A DNA stretch of 64,000 nucleotides from SKLM01 sp041687115 (GTDB lineage: Bacteria; Chloroflexota; Anaerolineae; B4-G1): assembly GCA_041687115.1 (NCBI GenBank), contig JAWLCP010000001.1, positions 1 to 64,000 on the forward strand, given 5' to 3'. This document shows, piece after piece, positions 17,785-26,927 of the stretch (the first letter of the stretch is position 1; the number at the start of each line of letters is the position of its first letter). The position numbers and the translations under genes are program-made. The notes under the pieces are model-generated. The model had not been told where the DNA came from and did not search any database. It saw only the letters and a list, made by a program, of their open reading frames with translations.

Positions 17785-20304
17785 ATGGAATCCTGCGCCT
17801 TCGTTGATGTTGTCGTCTTCTCGCCCGCCAGAGCATCAGAGGACCGCCCGGCCTTCACCTATGAGGTGCCGCAGGAGCTGGAGGGGCGCCTCAACGTTGG
17901 GTCGCTGGTCGTGGTGCCCTTCGGAAGCCGGAGCCTTTACGGCGTCGTCGTTGGCATGAGGGACCGGTCCCCAGTCCCAGAGACCCGCCCGGTCGAGTCG
18001 CTGGTCGATCCCAAGCCTGTTCTTACGCCGGAACAGATCGGGCTGGCCCGCTGGATGCGTGACGAGTACGTGGCATCGCTCTACGAGTGCCTGCAGCTCA
18101 TGCTGCCGCCCGGCTTGGTCGGCCATGCAGATCTCAAGATCAGCCTCAAGGATCATGCGTCTGAGCAGGATGCCAATACGGACGCACAGGCCGCTCTGCT
18201 GACGCTCTTGCAGCGCCGTGGTCCCCTGCAGGGAACCCAATTGGACGCCGCACTGAGGGGCATCGACTGGCGGGCGGCGTCCCAGCAGCTCGCCAGACGC
18301 GGTGTCGTCGACCGCGAGTCGTTCCTTGCCCCTCCCCGAGCACAGCCGAAACATGTGGAGATCGTACGGATGATCCCGCATGCTGATGAAGAGGCCGGCT
18401 TGGAGGGTCTGCGCAGTGAGTATTACCCCGAGATCCTGGATCTGCTGACCTCCAGGAGCGGGCCGGTGGCAGTGCACGAGGTCTACGAGGAGGTGGGCTG
18501 TAGCCGCTATCACCTGAACAAGCTGCAGGAGCGCGGTTTGATCGCTCTTGACCGCAAGGAGGTCTGGCGCGATCCGTTGTCAGAGGAGGTATTTGTCCCA
18601 ACCATACCCCCGCGCTTGACCACGGATCAGCGGGCTGTCTGGGACCCTGTACGTCAGGCCGTCTCTGACCCACAGTCTCGCGTCCTCCTCATCCACGGGG
18701 TAACTGGCTCTGGCAAGACCGAGATATATCTGCGCGCCGTCGCCCGAGTGTTGGATCAAGAACGGAAAGCCATCGTCCTCGTTCCCGAGATCTCCCTCAC
18801 GCCACAGACCGTCGCCCGCTTCGCCGGACGCTTCCCGGATCAGGTCGCCGTGCTTCACAGCGCCCTCACCGACGGCGAGCGCTACGACACCTGGCGCCGC
18901 GCTCGAGCAGACCTGATCGACGTCATCGTTGGACCCCGCTCAGCCCTGTTCGTCCCTCTCTCGCCGCTCGGGTTAATCGTGTTGGACGAGGAGCACGACG
19001 ACAGCTACAAGCAGGAGGCTCCCAGCCCTCGGTATCATGCCCGTGAGGCGGCCATCGAGCTCGCTCGGCTATACAGGGCCACGGTTGTCCTTGGCTCAGC
19101 GACGCCGAGCCTGGAGTCGTACCACCGCGCCAAGGGGGGCGAGTTCCAGCTGCACGAGATGCCGCGCCGGATCATGGGCCATACTCGCCGCCTGCAGGAG
19201 CTTCAGGCCCGCCACCACGTTCCGAGTATTCGGTATCGATCCTTGAATGATGAGGCACACGAAGGGTGCTACCTTCCGCTGCCCCCGGTACAGATTGTCG
19301 ATCTGCGGGCCGAGTTGCGCGCTGGTAACCGTTCTATCCTCAGCCGTGCTTTGCAAAGGGCCATAGACGAGGCCCTGGCCCGGGGCGAGCAAGTGATCCT
19401 ATTCCTCAATCGACGCGGGGCTGCCACCTTTGTGCTCTGCCGCGACTGTGGTTTCGTGGTGCGTTGTCCGCACTGCGACGTGCCGATGACCTACCATAGC
19501 TCACGCGCGCATCTGATCTGCCACCACTGCAATCACCGCGAGCCCCAGCCACGACGCTGCCCCCAGTGCGGTGGAAGCCGCATACGGTATTTTGGTCTGG
19601 GCACCGAGCGGGTGGAGCAGATCGTACGCGAGAGCTGGCCCGATGCCCGACTGCTGCGCTGGGACAGCGACACCGCCCGCACGCATGAGGCGCACGCCAA
19701 CATCCTGGGGCGATTCGCCGCTGGTGCCGCCGATGTCCTTGTCGGCACGCAGATGATCACGAAGGGGCTCGATCTACCGCTCGTTACCGTGGTTGGGGTT
19801 ATCTCGGCCGACACGGCACTCAACCTTCCCGACTACCGCTCTGGCGAGCGCACGTTTCAACTTCTGACGCAAGTGGCCGGCCGGGCTGGACGCGGGCTGC
19901 TTGGTGGACGAGTCTTCATCCAGACGTATCACCCCGAACACTACGCTGTCACGGCTGCCTCCGAGCATGACTATGAGTCCTTTGCTAAACAGGAGTTAGC
20001 TTTCCGCCGTGAGCAAGCATACCCTCCGTACAGCCGCCTGGCGAAATTGATCTATGAGGATACCGACTACTTCCGCGCTCGAACCAGGGCTGAGCGGATG
20101 GCAGAGGAGTTGCAGGTTGCCCTGACCCGTGACGGCCTGCCGGGCGGCAGCCTGATCGGTCCAGCGCCCCCCTTCTTTGCTCGGCTGCGGGGTCGGTACC
20201 GCTGGCAGATTCTCGTGCGCCATCCTTCTCCTCCCGCGCTGCTCCGTGCCATCGAGATTCCGGCTGGCTGGCGCGTAGAGGTTGACCCGGTGAGCGTGCT
20301 GTAG
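17785..20304 (+). CDS. priA: Primosomal protein N' (PriA helicase)
   Basis: An 839-residue replication-restart helicase. The N-terminal 3'-DNA-binding domain (FTYEVP..VGSLVVVPFG) is followed by a winged-helix section, then the motor with GVTGSGKTEIYL near residue 306, the DEEHDDSYKQ motif II near 400 and GSATPS motif III. Eight cysteines arranged CxxC..CxxC..CxxC..CxxC between about residues 550 and 592 bind two zinc ions. The second RecA lobe has GTQMITKGLD and QVAGRAGRG. PriA reloads the replicative helicase at stalled forks. Length and motifs are normal, so the gene appears intact. Confidence 0.97.
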   Translation: MESCAFVDVVVFSPARASEDRPAFTYEVPQELEGRLNVGSLVVVPFGSRSLYGVVVGMRDRSPVPETRPVESLVDPKPVLTPEQIGLARWMRDEYVASLYECLQLMLPPGLVGHADLKISLKDHASEQDANTDAQAALLTLLQRRGPLQGTQLDAALRGIDWRAASQQLARRGVVDRESFLAPPRAQPKHVEIVRMIPHADEEAGLEGLRSEYYPEILDLLTSRSGPVAVHEVYEEVGCSRYHLNKLQERGLIALDRKEVWRDPLSEEVFVPTIPPRLTTDQRAVWDPVRQAVSDPQSRVLLIHGVTGSGKTEIYLRAVARVLDQERKAIVLVPEISLTPQTVARFAGRFPDQVAVLHSALTDGERYDTWRRARADLIDVIVGPRSALFVPLSPLGLIVLDEEHDDSYKQEAPSPRYHAREAAIELARLYRATVVLGSATPSLESYHRAKGGEFQLHEMPRRIMGHTRRLQELQARHHVPSIRYRSLNDEAHEGCYLPLPPVQIVDLRAELRAGNRSILSRALQRAIDEALARGEQVILFLNRRGAATFVLCRDCGFVVRCPHCDVPMTYHSSRAHLICHHCNHREPQPRRCPQCGGSRIRYFGLGTERVEQIVRESWPDARLLRWDSDTARTHEAHANILGRFAAGAADVLVGTQMITKGLDLPLVTVVGVISADTALNLPDYRSGERTFQLLTQVAGRAGRGLLGGRVFIQTYHPEHYAVTAASEHDYESFAKQELAFRREQAYPPYSRLAKLIYEDTDYFRARTRAERMAEELQVALTRDGLPGGSLIGPAPPFFARLRGRYRWQILVRHPSPPALLRAIEIPAGWRVEVDPVSVL

Positions 20305-20489
20305 AGGATCCACCTGTACCCCCTTCCCAGGCAGTCTTCACCGTCCAGTCGTTGCCTGGCAGGATTCCGGCGTGAGTCGAGGGGACTGGAACAGCCTCAA
20401 GACCGAAAAGACATTGCCTTCCTCTGCAACAAGCGGGCCGCAGACTTGAGGATACCCCAAGACTGCTTGAGAGGCTCGCCCGCAGACCG

Positions 20490-20518
20490 TTGTCCCTCGG
20501 TTGTAATGATGTTATAAT
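20490..20518 (+). promoter_or_regulatory. Sigma-70-type promoter TTGTCC-N17-TGTTATAAT
   Basis: TTGTCC at 20490-20495, a 17-base spacer and TATAAT at 20513-20518 with a TG one base upstream. It points at the coiled-coil gene at 20570 and probably also drives selB. The preceding 185 bases after priA hold only a weak CCAGGCA/TGCCTGG inverted repeat (20327-20359). Confidence 0.75.
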
Positions 20519-20569
20519 CGAGATTAGTGCATTTGTATGTCGCACTGACAGCTATCGGAGGAGTAGGTC

Positions 20570-21778
20570 ATGGTGACGAAGATTACAGAGTCGATGGATC
20601 TGGAACAGGCGCTGCAGACGCTCAAGTGGCTGGATGAGGAGCGTCGCAAGGACAGAGCCACCATCGCGACGCTGGAAGAACGATTGCAGGAACAGCAAAG
20701 AATTCTGACTCGACAATCGGCGCAGATTCAGGAATTGCAGTCATCGCTGGCGGGTGTGGAAGGCGTGCTCAAGAAGGTAGACGAATTCGAGCAGATGGTC
20801 TCCAACTACAAGAAGGAGATGGCGTATCAACTCGAGCAGCGCGATGAGACTTGGCGCAAGGAGCGAGCTGAATCCCAGCAGTTGCGACAGATTGAACATG
20901 AAGCGATCAAAAAGAATCTCAATCGTCTCGAGAAGGAACTCCGCGTACTGCCCCGATACGATGAGCAGATGGATGCCCGTCAAGCCGAGGAGGAGCGCCT
21001 GACCGAGCGGATTCAGGCTCTGGAGGTTGCCTTGGCCGACCTGGACAAACGGCTCGAGGAACCAGCCAGCGCTGTCTCGTACTTGGAGGAGCGACGTCGC
21101 GCCGACCATCGCCGCCTTGCAGAATTCGAACAAGAGAATGCCGACCTGCACAGAAAGATCGACAGCTTGGCGCAGAAACTTCCCCTCATCGAACAGCACG
21201 TGCAGAAGCAGCAGTCTCGGGTAGAGCAGGCGATCCAGGAGACACGGCGGTATGAGGAGCCCATCGAGAAGCTTCGGGTCGCCAGCTTCCAGCGGGAACA
21301 GAAAGTCCAGCAGTACCTGGATCAGGCCGAAGAGGTGGCCGAGGAGCTAGAGCGGGTACGGGAGCAGACGCACGGCTTCATTGAGCGGCGACAGCAGGTG
21401 AAGAGGGCCCTCAGCGCGCTTGAGAAGTTCAAGGTCCGTATCGAGAGGCATCAAGACGAGATGGCTGAGAGGCAACGCATCACTCAGGAGCGACTCGCGC
21501 AGGAATGGGAAGAGTGGCAGACGGCGCGAGCCAGACAGCTGAAGAAGCAAGAGATTGCCCTGCAGCAACGCTGGGACAGCCAGGAGGAGACGGATGTCAG
21601 GCAAGAAAGGCGCTTGGACGCCCTGGAGGCTGCTGCGAGCATGCACCGGGATCAGCTGAGGGCCCTGTGGGAAGCGCATCGCGTCGATGCCGAGAGTCTG
21701 TTGAGCGCGGCCCAGGACGTGTACGGGGAGCTCGTTGGCCCGATTGATGAGCAGCTGGCGATCTTGCGCGGGGAGTGA
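20570..21778 (+). CDS. Cytoplasmic coiled-coil protein, unknown function
   Basis: A 402-residue, highly charged protein made almost entirely of Glu/Lys/Arg/Gln-rich heptads (for example LEERLQEQQRILTRQ and LDKRLEE). There is no signal peptide, membrane segment or catalytic motif. The longest coiled stretches run through about residues 15-110, 140-230 and 245-350. It resembles SMC-like or scaffold rods in composition, but there are no ATPase ends. GGAGGAG precedes the ATG, with a strong promoter about 50 bases upstream. Its stop lies 14 bases before the selB start, so the two are probably co-transcribed; a functional link to selenocysteine decoding is not evident. Confidence 0.75.
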   Translation: MVTKITESMDLEQALQTLKWLDEERRKDRATIATLEERLQEQQRILTRQSAQIQELQSSLAGVEGVLKKVDEFEQMVSNYKKEMAYQLEQRDETWRKERAESQQLRQIEHEAIKKNLNRLEKELRVLPRYDEQMDARQAEEERLTERIQALEVALADLDKRLEEPASAVSYLEERRRADHRRLAEFEQENADLHRKIDSLAQKLPLIEQHVQKQQSRVEQAIQETRRYEEPIEKLRVASFQREQKVQQYLDQAEEVAEELERVREQTHGFIERRQQVKRALSALEKFKVRIERHQDEMAERQRITQERLAQEWEEWQTARARQLKKQEIALQQRWDSQEETDVRQERRLDALEAAASMHRDQLRALWEAHRVDAESLLSAAQDVYGELVGPIDEQLAILRGE

Positions 21779-21792
21779 ATCGGAGCAGCACA

Positions 21793-23733
21793 ATGCATGT
21801 CATCGGGACCGCTGGTCACGTAGACCACGGCAAGTCCGCTCTGGTACTGGCCCTTACGGGGATTGACCCGGATCGGCTCCGCGAGGAGAAGGAACGCGGT
21901 CTGACCATCGATCTGGGTTTCGCCTGGCTCAAGCTTCCGGACGGCGAGCCGGTAGGCATTGTCGACGTCCCAGGCCACCGCGACTTCATTGAGAACATGC
22001 TGGCTGGCGTCGGTAGCATTGACGCGGCGCTCTTCGTGGTCGCTGCGGATGAGAGCGTTATGCCACAGACCCGGGAACACCTCGCCATACTGGATCTACT
22101 GGAGATTGACACGGGCGTCATCGCCCTCACTAAGGTCGACCTCGTGGAAAGCGAGGAATGGCTCGATCTGGTGGTGGAGGACGTCATAGAGACCCTGGAG
22201 GGCACGGTGCTTGAGGACGCACCGCTTGTCCTCACATCAGCCCGCACGGGACAGGGCCTTGATGAGTTATTGGCTGCGCTCCAGAGAGTACTGGCCGAGG
22301 CCGAGCCTCGGCCTGCCCATGGTCGTCCCAGACTCTCCATCGACCGAGTCTTCACCATCAGCGGCTTCGGCACGGTCGTCACCGGTACGCTCGTCGATGG
22401 GCACCTTCAGCTAGGGCAGGAGGTAGAGATACAGCCTCAAGGGCTCCGGGGTCGAGTGCGTGGTCTTCAGACGCACAAGGAAGAGGTCGAGCGGGCCGTA
22501 CCGGGCAGCCGGGTGGCGGTCAATCTGAGCGGGATCGACAAGGACGAGTTAAAGCGCGGGGACGTCGTTACCTCTCCCGGCTGGCTCCACGCGACGACGT
22601 TGGTGGACGTCCGACTGCGTTACCTTCCTGATATCATCTGGTCAGACTTGGGTCAGTTCGCGCAGCGGTCCTTGCGTCACAACACCCAACTCAAGTTCTA
22701 CACCGGGGCCGCTGAGGTCATGGCCCGTGTTCGGCTCCTGGGCGAGGAAGCCCTCTTGCCCGGCCAGACAGGGTTTGTTCAGCTAGAGCTTCAAGAACCG
22801 GTCGCTGTGGTCAGAGGCGATCGCTACATCGTCCGTCTGCCTTCGCCTCCAGCAACGGTTGGTGGGGGCACCGTGGTGGATCCCTACCCTGGTCGCAAGC
22901 ATCGCCGATTCCGTCCCGAGGTTGTTGACCGTCTGGAGACCCTCGCCGACGGGAGTCCACCGGCGATCCTGCTGCAGACTCTCGAGCGGAAAGGTCCTGT
23001 CAGTGTTCGCCAACTGTTGGAGGCTGCCAGACTGGGAGACGGTGCTTCGGAAGCCCTCCTCCAGCTCCTGAGCGAGGGTCAGGCTATGCTGTTGGCGGGA
23101 GAGGGCGGGCAGGAGCTCCAGAACATAGAGCGAGTCGCTTCCGCCAAGCAGTTGGTGGTCAGCAAGATTTGGTGGTCCAAGCTGGTGACCCGCATGGTCA
23201 GTGAGCTATCAGCCCATCACGGATCGTTTCCTTTGCGGAGAGGCATGCCTCGAGAGGCGCTGCGCAGCAGCCTGCACCTGGCACCCAAGGTGTTCGATGC
23301 GGCGATGGCGCAGGCGGACGCAGAGGGTGTTGTTGCTGATGAAGGAGCTACCGTGCGCTTGGCGTCCCACACCGTCCGGTTCACGTCTGAGCAGCGGCGA
23401 CAGGTGGAAGATCTTCTGGCTCGTTTCCGGCGCGAACCCTACGCCCCCCCGTCGGTCAAGGAGAGTGTTGATCTTGTGGGAGAGGAAGCGCTAAATGTCT
23501 TGCTGAAGCGCGGAGAACTGGTGCAGGTCTCCGAGGACGTCTTGTTCTTATCGGAGACCTACGAGGAGATGGTTCAGCGGGTTAAGGACCAGATCCAGCG
23601 TCACGGGGGCGTCACCCTCGCCGAGGTTCGAGACACGTTCGGATCCAGCCGCAAGTACATTCAGGCTCTCTTGGAGCACCTAGACGAGGTCGGTGTGACG
23701 AAGCGAGTTGGCGACAGGCGGGTCCTCCGCTAG
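21793..23733 (+). CDS. selB: Selenocysteine-specific elongation factor SelB
   Basis: A 646-residue GTPase. GTAGHVDHGKSAL is G1, with VDVPGHRDFI as G3 and ALTKVD as G4. The switch region DPDRLREEKERGLTIDLGFAW is typical of SelB. EF-Tu-like domains 2 and 3 follow, then winged-helix repeats over about the last 200 residues that would bind the SECIS hairpin in mRNA. SelB brings Sec-tRNA to in-frame UGA codons. ATG at 21793 has GGAG 7 bases upstream; the GTG at 21775 overlaps the previous stop but lacks a ribosome site at useful distance. No selA, selD or tRNA-Sec lies in the window. Confidence 0.93.
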   Translation: MHVIGTAGHVDHGKSALVLALTGIDPDRLREEKERGLTIDLGFAWLKLPDGEPVGIVDVPGHRDFIENMLAGVGSIDAALFVVAADESVMPQTREHLAILDLLEIDTGVIALTKVDLVESEEWLDLVVEDVIETLEGTVLEDAPLVLTSARTGQGLDELLAALQRVLAEAEPRPAHGRPRLSIDRVFTISGFGTVVTGTLVDGHLQLGQEVEIQPQGLRGRVRGLQTHKEEVERAVPGSRVAVNLSGIDKDELKRGDVVTSPGWLHATTLVDVRLRYLPDIIWSDLGQFAQRSLRHNTQLKFYTGAAEVMARVRLLGEEALLPGQTGFVQLELQEPVAVVRGDRYIVRLPSPPATVGGGTVVDPYPGRKHRRFRPEVVDRLETLADGSPPAILLQTLERKGPVSVRQLLEAARLGDGASEALLQLLSEGQAMLLAGEGGQELQNIERVASAKQLVVSKIWWSKLVTRMVSELSAHHGSFPLRRGMPREALRSSLHLAPKVFDAAMAQADAEGVVADEGATVRLASHTVRFTSEQRRQVEDLLARFRREPYAPPSVKESVDLVGEEALNVLLKRGELVQVSEDVLFLSETYEEMVQRVKDQIQRHGGVTLAEVRDTFGSSRKYIQALLEHLDEVGVTKRVGDRRVLR

Positions 23734-23786
23734 AGACTCGGGGTCGCGACGACGGACATCGTCTATCGCGTCTCGAATGTCTTGCC

Positions 23787-25133
23787 TCACGACTTCTGCC
23801 TCATCTCCTTAAGTCGCTCGATGATCTGTCGCTCGTAGCCATGCCCCTTTGGCTTGAACCACTCCGCGTCGACCCCCTCTGGCAGGTAGCGCTGGTCGAC
23901 CCATCCTTCTGGATAGGCATGCGGGTACTTGTACCCTTCGTGCTCTCCCATCGTCTGCTCGTAGTGCTCGCGCAGTTCGCCCCGGAACACGTCGCCCTTG
24001 TCGCGTAGGTACACGGGAATTGGGCCGACACCGTGCTCCTTGATCTCCTTCAGTGCCTTCCAGTATGCGCCGACGGAGTTGGACTTGGGCGCGGTGGCCA
24101 GGTATAGCGTCGCCATCGCCAGGTGGTACTGGCCCTCTGGCATCCCTACCCACTCGAAGGCCTGAGCGCAAGCGCTGACCACCTGGACTCCGTCAGGGTC
24201 GGCCAGGCCGATGTCCTCGGCCGCCAGGATGTATAGCCGGCGCAGGATGAAGCGCGGATCCTCGCCTGCAGCAACCATCTTGGCCAGCCAGTAGAGTGCT
24301 GCGTCAGGATCGCTGCCGCGAACCGACTTGATGAAAGCTGAGACGGTGTCGTAGTGCTGATCGCCGGTCTTATCGTAGCGCAATGCGCGTTGCTGGATCG
24401 AATCCTCGGCCACGTCCAGAGGAATATGGATCGTGCCGTCCTCCCCAGGTGGCGTGCTTTCGACGGCCAACTCCAGAGCGTTAAGGGCGTCTCTGGCGTC
24501 GCCCCCAGCCACGCGCACCAGGTGGGCCAATGCCTCATGGCTGATCCGGACGTTGCGACCGCCGTATCCGTGTACTCGGTCCTCAAGAGCCTGATTGAGG
24601 ATAGCCTCTACCTCGTCGTCAGCCAGCGGCTCGAACTGGAAGATTCGCGAGCGGGAGACCAAAGGACCGATGACCTCGAAGTAGGGGTTCTCCGTCGTGG
24701 CACCGATGAGCACGATGGTGCCGTCCTCCACATGTGGCAGCAACGCGTCTTGCTGTGCCTTGTTCCAGCGGTGAATCTCGTCTACGAAGAGGATTGTGCG
24801 TTGGCCGTACATCCCTAACCGATCTTCTGCTTGCTTGATGATGCGCCGTAGATCGGGCACCCCAGCTAGTACGGCGCTGATGGTCTCGAAGTGTCTCTCG
24901 GTCGAGTTCGCGATGATCGTCGCCAGAGTCGTCTTGCCCGTGCCCGGGGGGCCCCAGAAGATGAGCGACGAGAAGAGCCGATCAGCCTCAATCGCACGGC
25001 GCAGCAGCCGGCCCTCGCCGACAATCTTCTCCTGGCCGACGAAGCCCTCTAGGCTGCTGGGGCGCACGCGTGCTGCCAAAGGGGCCTTGCGGCGAATCTG
25101 TTCTTTGCGGCTGTGGTCAAACAGGTCGTCCAT
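23787..25133 (-). CDS. rarA: Replication-associated recombination protein A (RarA/MgsA)
   Basis: A 448-residue AAA+ ATPase. It has the typical N-terminal MDDLFDH, Walker A GPPGTGKTT near residue 62, Walker B FVDEIHRWNKAQQD near 115, sensor 1 GATTENPYFE and the C-terminal tetramerisation part with KSVRGSDPDAALYW and DEGKYPxAYP-like GYKYPHAYPEGW. RarA acts at stalled replication forks. A frame extending 13 residues upstream would begin inside a perfect hairpin (25158-25180), so MDDLFDH is taken as the start. It is convergent with selB. Confidence 0.95.
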   Translation of the reverse strand: MDDLFDHSRKEQIRRKAPLAARVRPSSLEGFVGQEKIVGEGRLLRRAIEADRLFSSLIFWGPPGTGKTTLATIIANSTERHFETISAVLAGVPDLRRIIKQAEDRLGMYGQRTILFVDEIHRWNKAQQDALLPHVEDGTIVLIGATTENPYFEVIGPLVSRSRIFQFEPLADDEVEAILNQALEDRVHGYGGRNVRISHEALAHLVRVAGGDARDALNALELAVESTPPGEDGTIHIPLDVAEDSIQQRALRYDKTGDQHYDTVSAFIKSVRGSDPDAALYWLAKMVAAGEDPRFILRRLYILAAEDIGLADPDGVQVVSACAQAFEWVGMPEGQYHLAMATLYLATAPKSNSVGAYWKALKEIKEHGVGPIPVYLRDKGDVFRGELREHYEQTMGEHEGYKYPHAYPEGWVDQRYLPEGVDAEWFKPKGHGYERQIIERLKEMRQKS

Positions 25134-25157
25134 ACCTAGCTCACTCTCGATACTTGT

Positions 25158-25180
25158 CCAGGAGAGACCCACTCTCCTGG
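25158..25180 (-). promoter_or_regulatory. Perfect hairpin in the rarA leader
   Basis: CCAGGAGAG and CTCTCCTGG form a 9-bp perfect stem with a 5-base loop, 24 bases upstream of the rarA start codon. There is no T-run after it on either strand, so it is not a standard terminator. It may be an mRNA leader structure or a protein-binding palindrome. Confidence 0.5.
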
Positions 25181-25450
25181 TTGTCTCTCAGCAATGTACC
25201 TATTCTAGACCAGGGGACGCTTCGCGACAAGGTGTCGATGCGAGAGCGGACCGTACCTCTACACGGTATCGTCCCACCGAGACAAGCCCTTCCTGGCTGC
25301 AACCGGTCACTTGATCGGGTGCACACCGGGTCAGCCGGTCAGTAAGAGGGCTCTCCGCCTCGCCGCTTCACAGACCCCCGCGCAGCGGTGTGGATCATCG
25401 CACGGTGCCCTTCTCCGAACCGGCCCCAGGTGGTAGTTTCTGCGCTGTAG
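25181..25450. other. Intergenic stretch between rarA and the MEMO gene
   Basis: Between the rarA leader hairpin and the promoter of the MEMO gene. No credible reading frame, RNA gene or repeat was seen. Confidence 0.45.
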
Positions 25451-25459
25451 TGTTATAAT
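25451..25459 (+). promoter_or_regulatory. Extended -10 promoter element TGTTATAAT
   Basis: TGTTATAAT lies 71 bases before the MEMO start codon. There is no clear -35 hexamer. It is the third exact copy of this 9-mer in front of a gene in the window. Confidence 0.6.
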
Positions 25460-25529
25460 GTGACATGCAAGGCTTGTTGGCAGTTTGTCTTTCATGCTGT
25501 CAGTCTCTGATGACGCTATGGAGGTGCTG

Positions 25530-26330
25530 ATGACCGAGCTACCTGTCCGACGACCAGCTGTGGCTGGACAGTTCTACCCGGCAGATTCCGGCCGGCTTCG
25601 ACGCCAGATTCAGCAGTTCATCGAGCAAGCGTCGCTCCCCGAGCAGCTTGCCGCGGTAAGGGCGGTTATGGCCCCGCACGCTGGGTATGTTTACTCGGGG
25701 CCGACAGCTGGATACGCCTTCAAGGCGTTGCAGCAGCTCCCTTCTAGATCCTGGACTGTCTTCCTGCTTGGACCGGCCCACCGCGTACCTGTGAACGGCG
25801 TGGCCCTGGGCAACTACTCGGCTTTTCGCACGCCTCTTGGAGACGCTCCCGTCGCTGTCGAGCGCGTCGAGGACATGTTGGAGCGCTCGTCGCTGTACAC
25901 GCGGGCGCCGGAGGCTCACGCTCATGAGCACTGCCTCGAGGTCGAGGTTCCGTTTCTTCAGACAGTCCTGCTCGGCTGTCGGTTGGTCCCTATGTTGTTT
26001 GGACGGGTGGACCCCGACGACGTGGTTAAGGATCTCGTTGATCGGGTCGGCGAGGATGATCTGATCGTTGTCTCCACGGATCTGAGCCATTTCTATCCGT
26101 ACGGAACGGCTCAGCAGCTCGACCAGGACTTTCTGGACGCCCTGATGCGGGGCGACAAGCGTGAAGTCATGAAGGGGGAGGCCTGCGGGCGAGCGCCGGC
26201 GGCGGTGCTTGCGGAGATAGCTCGGCGGAAAGCCTGGGCCCCTCGTCTGCTCGACTACCGCAACTCCGGTGACACGGCGGGGGATAAGTCACGGGTTGTG
26301 GGCTATGCTGCGGTCGCTTACACAAGCTGA
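25530..26330 (+). CDS. amrB: MEMO family protein (AmmeMemoRadiSam system protein B)
   Basis: A 266-residue protein. The start RRPAVAGQFYPAD, the APHAGYVYSGPTAGYAF segment, HEHCLEVEVPFLQ and STDLSHFYPY are MEMO1 signatures; the two His-containing motifs form the metal-binding pocket of this dioxygenase-like fold. ATG at 25530 follows GGAGG at 25520-25524; a longer frame from 25485 lacks a ribosome site. An AMMECR1 gene follows 33 bases downstream, the common pairing of the AmmeMemoRadiSam system. Its biochemical role in bacteria is not settled. The radical-SAM third member is not in the window. Confidence 0.92.
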   Translation: MTELPVRRPAVAGQFYPADSGRLRRQIQQFIEQASLPEQLAAVRAVMAPHAGYVYSGPTAGYAFKALQQLPSRSWTVFLLGPAHRVPVNGVALGNYSAFRTPLGDAPVAVERVEDMLERSSLYTRAPEAHAHEHCLEVEVPFLQTVLLGCRLVPMLFGRVDPDDVVKDLVDRVGEDDLIVVSTDLSHFYPYGTAQQLDQDFLDALMRGDKREVMKGEACGRAPAAVLAEIARRKAWAPRLLDYRNSGDTAGDKSRVVGYAAVAYTS

Positions 26331-26363
26331 AGCCGGTTGTCTAGCTAAGGAGAGACTGCCAGA

Positions 26364-26927
26364 ATGCCACTGTCGTCAGAGGAGCGACGATACCTGCTGA
26401 ATCTAGCACGCGAGTCTATCGCCTGTGCTGTGGAGGGCAAGGACCTGCCATCCATCGATGCGGACGAAGTTCCTGAAGCTGTTCTGCGTGATGGAGCGAG
26501 CTTCGTTACCTTGAACAAGCGCGGGCGTCTTCGTGGCTGCATCGGCTCGCTCGAGGCCAGGCGTCCTTTGGTGCTGGACGTCCAGCAGAATGCCGTAGCG
26601 GCGGCGCTCCGTGATCCTCGCTTCCCCCCAGTCCGCCCAGAGGAGGTTGATGATCTGAATACTGAGGTCTCGGTCCTCAGCCTCCCGGAGCCTTTGGAGT
26701 ACGATGGTGTCGAAGACCTGTTCGAAAAGCTGCGCCCAGGAGTGGATGGGGTGGTCATAGAGCGAGGATGGCACCGAGCTACGTTCCTCCCTCAGGTGTG
26801 GGAGAAACTCCCGGACGAACGTCAGTTCCTTCAACGCCTTTGCCTGAAGGCAGGTCTCCCTCCGGATGCATATCGAGGTGATGTGGACATCTTTACCTAT
26901 CAGGTGCAGGAGTTCGAGGAGGAATGA
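26364..26927 (+). CDS. amrA: AMMECR1 domain protein (AmmeMemoRadiSam system protein A)
   Basis: A 187-residue single-domain protein. GRLRGCIGSLEARRPL is the near-invariant AMMECR1 motif; LRDPRFPPVRPEEVDDL, LRPGVDGVVIE and ATFLPQVWEKLP complete the family pattern. AAGGAGA stands before the ATG. It is paired with the MEMO gene and probably co-transcribed from the 25451 promoter. The molecular function is unknown; human AMMECR1 is known only by disease association. The stop codon falls in the loop of a perfect hairpin. Confidence 0.92.
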   Translation: MPLSSEERRYLLNLARESIACAVEGKDLPSIDADEVPEAVLRDGASFVTLNKRGRLRGCIGSLEARRPLVLDVQQNAVAAALRDPRFPPVRPEEVDDLNTEVSVLSLPEPLEYDGVEDLFEKLRPGVDGVVIERGWHRATFLPQVWEKLPDERQFLQRLCLKAGLPPDAYRGDVDIFTYQVQEFEEE

